From: Scandinavium lactucae | Lineage (GTDB): Bacteria; Pseudomonadota; Gammaproteobacteria; Enterobacterales; Enterobacteriaceae | Direction: 5' to 3' | DNA length: 64,000 nucleotides | Assembly (NCBI RefSeq): GCF_033843265.1 | Contig: NZ_JAWXRD010000040.1 | Coordinates: 558,001-622,000, forward strand | Part shown: positions 58,999 to 64,000 of the stretch, piece by piece | Numbering within the stretch: position 1 is the first letter of the stretch | Layout: the number at the start of each line of letters is the position of its first letter | Made by a program: the position numbers and the translations under genes | The notes under the pieces: generated by a model | Database searches by the model: none | Seen by the model: the letters and a program-made list of their open reading frames with translations, nothing else | What the model was told of the DNA's origin: nothing

Positions 58999-60464
58999 GC
59001 TGCCAGCATCTCCTCAAGCGCATAGTTGTTATTCACCCGGACGCGCAGGCTGATAAGCTCAGTCGGCGATTTCGGACCAAAGTCATAGTTGATGTACAGC
59101 ACGCCCGCCGCCATGCTCTCAGCGGTGTTAAGCTCCTCATCCAGCCAGGCACGACCGCCGAAGATGGCACCGAGCCCGACCAGCTGGCGCATGTAGGCAT
59201 TGATGGTGCCGATAATGTCGTCGGCGTTTTCCCGGTCCAGCGGACGGTCAACGTACTCCAACATCGTTTCCTGAATGCTGTCCTCAATGACGTCGGCGGT
59301 ACGGCGAACCGATTCGAAGCGCCACTGTGGGTTGGTACCACAGAGACGGTTGCCCCAGTGCTTAAACCCGGCCCGGCGGATGATGGTGGAGACGTTCTGC
59401 ATGTTGAGCAGGTTCGCATCGCAGTTTTCATCTCCGAGAATGAACTCGTCGATCTGCTCCACGCCGAGGATGTTGTTAATGTCCTGGTTGGACTTACTCC
59501 ACCACCAGCCCTTCTCAAAGTCGATACGGGCGCGCAGCCCCGCCGCAAACGCAGAATAAGGGCGATAGACCAGCTGACCGTCGGCATTGCTGACCTGAAC
59601 GCGCGGGCGCAGCAGCTCGGTGCGGGTGCCATAAGACCGGCGACGCTGCACCACCTCCTGCAGCGTGGCACCGGACTCGCAGTCAACATACGCCACCGCC
59701 CGCAGTTTGCCCGCAACGGTTTCCAGCGCCTTGCCCACGGCATCATCCTCACTGAACCCCGGTGCAATGACGATTCGGGGCTGGTATGTCGTCACGGAGC
59801 GTGCAGATGACAATGCACCGATCCCGGTCAGCACCGCCGCACGCTGTTTCGCTTCGTCGCTTTCTTCTGCCACACGAACTACCACCGTCAGTGCATTTCG
59901 CTGGTCGTTAATTTCGGTGAGCGCCTGTTTCAGCGTACCTTTTTCACCGAGCCGGGAAAGCATTGAGGTACCAACAATCGCCACCGGCGTATTCAGCGGG
60001 AACGGCTCATCCTCTCCACCGGACAGCTGCAACCGGAACGGTGTGACCACGCCGCTGCCGCTTCCCGCTGCGGTCACCTTCGCATCTGCCACCGCGCCCA
60101 CGGCAGTGGACACTGCTGAGGGCGTTGCCGTCAGCTTGCCTGTTTCATCACAGCCAAGCGTGATAGTCAGCGTTAATGCTTCTGCCTCCCAGACGGCAGA
60201 AGTTTCAATCGCAGCGGGATTTTCTTCATCTGGGACGCCGGCTACAGCCTCAACCACCACCACGTTTCCTGCCCTGCCAGCAATAGTCGCGGAAAAATCC
60301 ACAACGTTATCCAGAATAGGGGTTCCTGTGCTGGCACCGGCCGGCGTTCCGGCAGAGGCATCAGGCGCAGTACCCACCAGGCCGATAATAGCCGTCTGGA
60401 TCGTCGTGACCGCGACCGTACCGGATGTCAGCTCGATCGTTTCCACACCATGTAAATTCGCCAT
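58995..60464 (-). CDS. Tail sheath protein (P2 gpFI-like, enlarged)
   Basis: The product has 489 residues against about 396 in P2. The N-terminal end (VETIELTSGTVAVTTIQTAIIG) and the C-terminal half (LGVEQIDEFILGDENCDAN, DRPLDRENADDIIGTINAY) are gpFI. An insertion of about 100 residues near 40-160, Ala/Thr/Gly-rich (SGVVTPFRLQLSGGEDEPFP at its end), explains the length. It contracts during injection. It is the most expressed tail gene together with FII. Confidence 0.9.
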   Translation of the reverse strand: MANLHGVETIELTSGTVAVTTIQTAIIGLVGTAPDASAGTPAGASTGTPILDNVVDFSATIAGRAGNVVVVEAVAGVPDEENPAAIETSAVWEAEALTLTITLGCDETGKLTATPSAVSTAVGAVADAKVTAAGSGSGVVTPFRLQLSGGEDEPFPLNTPVAIVGTSMLSRLGEKGTLKQALTEINDQRNALTVVVRVAEESDEAKQRAAVLTGIGALSSARSVTTYQPRIVIAPGFSEDDAVGKALETVAGKLRAVAYVDCESGATLQEVVQRRRSYGTRTELLRPRVQVSNADGQLVYRPYSAFAAGLRARIDFEKGWWWSKSNQDINNILGVEQIDEFILGDENCDANLLNMQNVSTIIRRAGFKHWGNRLCGTNPQWRFESVRRTADVIEDSIQETMLEYVDRPLDRENADDIIGTINAYMRQLVGLGAIFGGRAWLDEELNTAESMAAGVLYINYDFGPKSPTELISLRVRVNNNYALEEMLAA

Positions 60465-60481
60465 TCATTTTCTCCAGGCAT

Positions 60482-60504
60482 AAAAAAAACCTGCCGCGGC
60501 AGGT
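60482..60504 (-). terminator. Terminator-like hairpin between V and sheath genes
   Basis: On the minus strand the perfect palindrome ACCTGCCGCGGCAGGT (60489-60504) is followed by eight T. It lies directly after gpV, so the sheath gene downstream needs antitermination, leak or a local promoter. Confidence 0.75.
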
Positions 60505-61127
60505 CACATTTTTTGATTGGGGGGATTCGTGGTACCACCGCCGTCACCATTTTCTTTATGGTTATGGCTGTTGTAGGTTTCGCGGATCCCGCTCATTTTC
60601 CCGGTACCGTCCGAAATTTCCTGGGTTGCTCCGATATTTCCGGCCACGTTCGTGTCGGCGTTTATCTGCGTTTTCCCCTGTACGGTCAGGGTATCGGTAA
60701 TTTCCACCGGACCGTCCAGCGTACCTTTCCCGATGATTTTGTAGGTCCCGCCCTCCGCCAGGGTGATGGTCAGGGCATGCGCGGCGCGGTCATAGCGGAT
60801 CTCGGTACCGTCGCCGTAGCGGGTGATATGCTCGCTGTCGCTGCCCTCCGGCACCGGCAGACCGCCGGTATTCCAGCCGGGAAACACCCGGCCATTATTC
60901 AGCTCGCCCGCCTCCGACAGTACCGTGACCGCATCCCCGACCGCATACGGATTGAAGTCAGCCCGGTTAGTACCCGAAAAGCCCTGGCAGAGCGGCAGCC
61001 ATGTGGTGGTGATGTCGCCCAGATCCACGCGGCATTTCGGTATACCGTCATGCTTAACGGAATGAATAACTCCGCGCCGGACGATATTCGCCAGGCGGCG
61101 CTGTAAATCGCCCTCAATATCACTCAT
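60504..61127 (-). CDS. Baseplate spike protein V (P2 gpV-like)
   Basis: The product has 207 residues. The gpV family motif is LQRRLANIVRRGVIHSVKHD near 8-27, then the OB domain and the beta-helix spike (ADTNVAGNIGATQEISDGTGKM near 160-185 in outline). The tip reads NSHNHKENGDGGGTTNPP, with the HxH metal site NHKENG typical of membrane-piercing spikes. It lies upstream of the sheath instead of before W. Confidence 0.9.
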   Translation of the reverse strand: MSDIEGDLQRRLANIVRRGVIHSVKHDGIPKCRVDLGDITTTWLPLCQGFSGTNRADFNPYAVGDAVTVLSEAGELNNGRVFPGWNTGGLPVPEGSDSEHITRYGDGTEIRYDRAAHALTITLAEGGTYKIIGKGTLDGPVEITDTLTVQGKTQINADTNVAGNIGATQEISDGTGKMSGIRETYNSHNHKENGDGGGTTNPPNQKM

Positions 61128-61674
61128 CGGGTTTCGCCTCGTAAATCAGCTGATAATCGTCGACATGCGCCCGGCCAATATCCGGTGCCTTACCGAGCCA
61201 GACGGCATTCAGCGGGGGATTAGTCTGAGCAAACGGATCCGAACCAAAAGCCGCGGACTGTGTGAAGGAAATACGCCAGACCAGGTAATCATCCATGCGC
61301 GGATCAAACTCATCGCGTGACGCATCGATAAACACGGCAGGCTCCAGACTGCTCAGGCCGAACAGCTGACCATCAATCCACTGGGTGATATCTGCGGCCG
61401 CCGTGCGCAGGAAAATTTCGGGCCGGCTGACGCCCGCGCCGGCCGCATCCACCACCACGAACAAATCGCAGGACAGGGTGACATTGAGCTGCCCCTCGTT
61501 GCCTCCGCCCTGCTCCCAGCCGTTAATGGATAAATACACCGCCGGCGTTGTCAGCCCGGTAAAGCGCGGCACATTTTTTTCCGGATAGGTATCGGCGTCG
61601 CGCACCCAGTCAATTTTTTTCAGTGCGCCGGTGACAGCATCGTGATACTGCCCCAGCAGCAATGGCTCGGCCAT
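61120..61674 (-). CDS. Probable tail terminator/completion protein
   Basis: The product has 184 residues. It starts LLLGQYHDAVTGALKKIDWVRD and has a core GWEQGGGNEGQLNVTLSCDLFVV in outline near 53-75. This looks like a Gp37/DUF1834-type tail protein. It lies between the virion morphogenesis gene and gpV, where such proteins join the tail to the head. It overlaps gpV by 8 bases. The family assignment is not certain. Confidence 0.65.
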   Translation of the reverse strand: MAEPLLLGQYHDAVTGALKKIDWVRDADTYPEKNVPRFTGLTTPAVYLSINGWEQGGGNEGQLNVTLSCDLFVVVDAAGAGVSRPEIFLRTAAADITQWIDGQLFGLSSLEPAVFIDASRDEFDPRMDDYLVWRISFTQSAAFGSDPFAQTNPPLNAVWLGKAPDIGRAHVDDYQLIYEAKPDE

Positions 61675-61682
61675 GGTTAACC

Positions 61683-62345
61683 TCAGACAGAAATACGGGC
61701 TTTCACGCGCCCGCGCAGATCTGTTTCAAAGTGATGCATGAAAATCTCCATCGCCTCGGCAAAGGCGTTATCCTCGATGTAGTTCAGCATCGGCTCATAA
61801 ATATCGACTTCCGCTTCGCGGGTCCGCCGGGTATCCGGATCGCGAATAACCACCGTCCGCCGGTTTTCACGGCGGGAGCGCGCCACTTCCCCGTTTTCAA
61901 ACGTGCGCGGGGAAAGCAGGCTGCCCTTTGGGGTGAATCCGGCGTTTTCTGCCTGGCGCCGCGCCTTTATAAACCGTCCGGTGGATTTATCCCGCCGGGT
62001 ATGGTGAGGCCTCAACCTCCCGCTAATCCGGCCTTTCAGGTCTTTTACCTTGATGGCGTTCAGGCCGAACCAGAGCCGAAAGTTATCCAGCTGAGACTGA
62101 GAACTACGATCGAGGCGAAAGGAAAGCAAGCGCCGGCGCACCATATCCAGACTGCGCGGCGCCAGACCATCCTTCATGTCAGCAACCGCTTTCTTACGCA
62201 GCGTGGCGGCGGTGCGTTTCAGCGCGCGGGAATACGCCGCCCGAAACTGCTTATGGCTGGCTCCGATGTGCTCCGCAATCCGCCAGATGGCCTCCACATC
62301 GATATCGACGGGTAAATCCCGTCGCAGTCTAGATTCACGCGCCAT
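61683..62345 (-). CDS. Phage virion morphogenesis-like protein
   Basis: The product has 220 residues, strongly basic. Segments such as AYSRALKRTAATLRKKAV near 42-59 and RRRLLSFRL near 75-83 resemble tail completion proteins of the gpS/HK97-gp10 type. I started at MARESRLRRDL (62345), because the longer frame lies in the neighbouring gene. It is close to the tail terminator gene and likely builds the head-tail junction. The function is inferred. Confidence 0.65.
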   Translation of the reverse strand: MARESRLRRDLPVDIDVEAIWRIAEHIGASHKQFRAAYSRALKRTAATLRKKAVADMKDGLAPRSLDMVRRRLLSFRLDRSSQSQLDNFRLWFGLNAIKVKDLKGRISGRLRPHHTRRDKSTGRFIKARRQAENAGFTPKGSLLSPRTFENGEVARSRRENRRTVVIRDPDTRRTREAEVDIYEPMLNYIEDNAFAEAMEIFMHHFETDLRGRVKARISV

Positions 62346-62346
62346 A

Positions 62347-62703
62347 TCAGCTCCACTTGTTGATTTCCGGCTGCGGTTTGCCCGGCTTACCATAAGCCAG
62401 GGTGACGCGGGTCCGCCCTTCTTCATCGGCACCAACGTGCGTTACGCGGTAAGCGGTACCGTTAATTTCCACCTCGTGGTGCTTCTCAAGCCCCGCGATA
62501 TCGGCGGTCATCGCGCTGAAGGCCGGGGCCCGATCCTGAATCTGCCCCCCGCCCTGCACATCAACCGGCGCATCCGGCGTTTCAAAAATCACGGTGACAG
62601 AACGCAGTTCACTGTCGATGGACAGGATTGCAGGCACTTCTTCGGCAAATGCCCGGGAGATCCGGGCATCCGCGTTTAACAGGCGTTGACGAAAGCGGTT
62701 CAT
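62347..62703 (-). CDS. Head-tail joining protein
   Basis: The product has 118 residues. It is a small beta-rich protein (VTVIFETPDAPVDV, HHEVEINGTAYRVTHVGADEEGRTRVTLAYG in outline near 75-105). The last motif is typical for head-tail joining proteins of the lambda FII/ATP-binding-sugar-transporter-like family. It overlaps the DUF2190 gene stop by one base. Confidence 0.72.
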   Translation of the reverse strand: MNRFRQRLLNADARISRAFAEEVPAILSIDSELRSVTVIFETPDAPVDVQGGGQIQDRAPAFSAMTADIAGLEKHHEVEINGTAYRVTHVGADEEGRTRVTLAYGKPGKPQPEINKWS

Positions 62704-63038
62704 CAGTAGCCAAGCCGGACCGGAACAGTTCCGACATCAGCCGCCGCGTCTGCCCAGGCCGTTCCGGCCAGAGGATTCGGTGTGGCCGCTTCTCCCGCCT
62801 CAATAGTCAGTTTACCGTCGGCCAGATACAGCTTCTGGCCGACAGTGACCGCTTCCGCCGCCTTTGGCAGAACGAAAACGCCCGTGGTATGCAGCACGCC
62901 CCACTGCCCTGCCGGGATGTCATCGTGAGCGACGCCAACCAGCGCCCCTGAAAGCACGGCGTCACCGGAGTGAATACCGGTCGCACCGTTATTCTGAAAA
63001 TCAAGGGTGTTGCCGTCCTGCTGATAATTTTTCGCCAT
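62703..63038 (-). CDS. DUF2190 capsid-associated protein (decoration-like)
   Basis: The product has 111 residues. DUF2190 features: YQQDGNTLDFQNNGA near 4-18, SGDAVLSGALVGVAHDDIP near 24-42, KLYLADGKLTIEA. These proteins occur just after major capsid genes and probably decorate the head. I used the internal ATG at 63038 (MAKNYQQDG), with GGAGAAAA before it. Confidence 0.82.
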   Translation of the reverse strand: MAKNYQQDGNTLDFQNNGATGIHSGDAVLSGALVGVAHDDIPAGQWGVLHTTGVFVLPKAAEAVTVGQKLYLADGKLTIEAGEAATPNPLAGTAWADAAADVGTVPVRLGY

Positions 63039-63082
63039 TTTTCTCTCCAGACAAAAAAGGAGCAGCACGCGCCACTCCGTAA

Positions 63083-63104
63083 TAAAAAACCGTCAGATGA
63101 CGGT
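63083..63104 (-). terminator. Terminator-like hairpin after the major capsid gene
   Basis: On the minus strand ACCGTCA and TGACGGT with a 2-base loop, followed by TTTTT. It lies between the capsid gene and DUF2190. Confidence 0.75.
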
Positions 63105-63106
63105 CG

Positions 63107-64000
63107 TTATTTTTTCGTGACTTTAACCATGCCGCGCCAGTCAAGCGGTGCCACACCTGCATCGATGCGGACCTTGAATGCGGCACCGTCAACGGTGAAG
63201 CCCTGCTGCTGCTCCAGATATGGCGTATCGATACCGTCCAGATACGCCACTTCGATAGTGTCACGTCCCTGTGCAGCGGTCAGGTAGTAATCCGTCGGGC
63301 TGCTGTCATCCAGACGCGCCTCAGAGACGACCGTCACAAAGTTCTGGAGCGGGTTGACGATACCGCTGTTCGCATCCGCGCCCGGTACGCTGGCCGATTT
63401 GATGAGCTGGTTAGCGCGGGACTCAATGGCCACTGGTGCCAGCATGTAGGCCGGGCGAATGTTCAGACGGCGGTCGCCTGATTTTTGCAGCAACATCGCC
63501 TTACGCGCCGTATCCAGGCCTTCGATACTCAGATCGGCTGAGACAAGGTTGCCGTGATCGGCATGGAACAGCGGCTTGCCGTCTGACATTTTCGGGTTGC
63601 TCGTCAGGACTGCCCAAACCAGATCGCCCACGGTGGCACGCGCAGCAAGCCCCATGGCCTGTGGAATACGGGTCAGCATATCCAGATCATCGTTGATGAT
63701 GGTCTGTCGGTCGATGCTGAAGAGTTCACCGTAGGTGGCCAGCGCAATCGGCTCGCCGCGATCCTTGATGGTGATATATTTATATTCTGCCCCGGCACGC
63801 ACCTTACGAAGCGATGCCAGTGATTCCAGACCGACACGGTGCGCGGTTTTGAAATCGGTCAGCGTGCCCTTCCGGGTCCACTGTTCAAAGGTTTCGGTGG
63901 CTTCATCCCAGCCCATCAGTGCCGCCTTGTGCGCCACATCCATCAGGATATTACCGAAGTCGCTGCTGCTGTGGGTGAACGCAAGCCCGACCATTGCCTG
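63107..64000 (-). CDS. Major capsid protein (C-terminal part, probable prohead protease-capsid fusion), truncated by window edge
   Basis: The frame stays open at the right edge, giving at least 297 residues. It has the typical MCP features of the Mu-like/HK97 group: HSSSDFGNILMDVAHKAAL near the start, INDDLDMLTRIPQAMGLAAR and DGIDTPYLEQQQGFTVDGA. In related phages this part is fused to a ClpP-type protease, so the N-terminus outside the window may be a protease. It differs from the P2 capsid gpN. Confidence 0.8.
   Translation of the reverse strand, partial: QAMVGLAFTHSSSDFGNILMDVAHKAALMGWDEATETFEQWTRKGTLTDFKTAHRVGLESLASLRKVRAGAEYKYITIKDRGEPIALATYGELFSIDRQTIINDDLDMLTRIPQAMGLAARATVGDLVWAVLTSNPKMSDGKPLFHADHGNLVSADLSIEGLDTARKAMLLQKSGDRRLNIRPAYMLAPVAIESRANQLIKSASVPGADANSGIVNPLQNFVTVVSEARLDDSSPTDYYLTAAQGRDTIEVAYLDGIDTPYLEQQQGFTVDGAAFKVRIDAGVAPLDWRGMVKVTKK

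Larger units (their letters stand above)
48684..64000. mobile_element. Prophage integrated in icd (left end and tail/head genes; right end outside the window)
   Basis: The left boundary is the displaced 3' end of icd (48684-48845). All structural genes from 50367 to the right edge run on the minus strand. As in the E. coli prophage e14 and phage 21, the intact icd should lie at the other end, next to the integrase. The tail is P2-like, the head is not. The element exceeds 15 kb, and its early genes are not visible. Confidence 0.85.

Overview
This is the chromosome of a member of the Enterobacteriaceae. Gene content and order follow the E. coli ynjB-gdhA-topB-selD-sppA-ansA-gapA-yeaG-yeaP segment closely. 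A class A acid phosphatase, a secreted chitinase, an alpha-glycosidase locus and a lipid gene cluster are added that the E. coli segment lacks. The genus cannot be fixed from the sequence alone.

Positions 1-36.5 kb are mostly core genome: the YnjBCD ABC transporter with YnjE rhodanese, NudG, GdhA, TopB-SelD, SppA, AnsA-PncA, MsrB, GapA-YeaD, MipA, the YeaG/YeaH stress kinase pair, YeaK, the tiny YoaI, YeaL, NimR/NimT and the diguanylate cyclase DgcP. REP-type palindromes and intrinsic terminators separate the units. Visible regulation includes a perfect CRP site and conserved promoter before gapA and a -24/-12 sigma54 promoter before yeaG.

Positions 36-48.7 kb are more variable. They hold a CspG-like cold-shock gene with a long leader, followed by a YmcF homologue that appears to start at ATT, and an SOS-controlled DinI/MsgA gene. 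Next is a ten-gene minus-strand cluster: MerR regulator, NTF2-like, SDR, FAD oxidase, DUF1365, CFA-synthase-like, DUF2878, chalcone-isomerase-like, DUF3833 lipoprotein and a DUF523-DUF1722 (YbgA) protein. Most of its junctions are 4-base ATGA overlaps. It resembles the light- or stress-linked lipid and photolyase clusters of other gammaproteobacteria, but no photolyase is present. Blc, an IraP-like anti-adaptor, a 59-residue membrane ORF and a tRNA-Thr(TGT) follow.

From 48.7 kb to the right edge lies one end of a prophage integrated in icd. The displaced 3' end of icd (48684-48845) marks the attachment site, so the complete icd and the integrase should lie beyond the window. Next to the att site are an SOS-controlled UmuD-like gene, an interrupted partner gene and two plus-strand cargo genes. 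The rest is a minus-strand morphogenesis operon with a P2-type contractile tail (V, FI, FII, E/E', T, U, X, D, W, J, I, H, tail fibre assembly) joined to a head module with an HK97-type major capsid (probable protease-capsid fusion) and a DUF2190 protein. Three intrinsic-terminator hairpins punctuate this operon.
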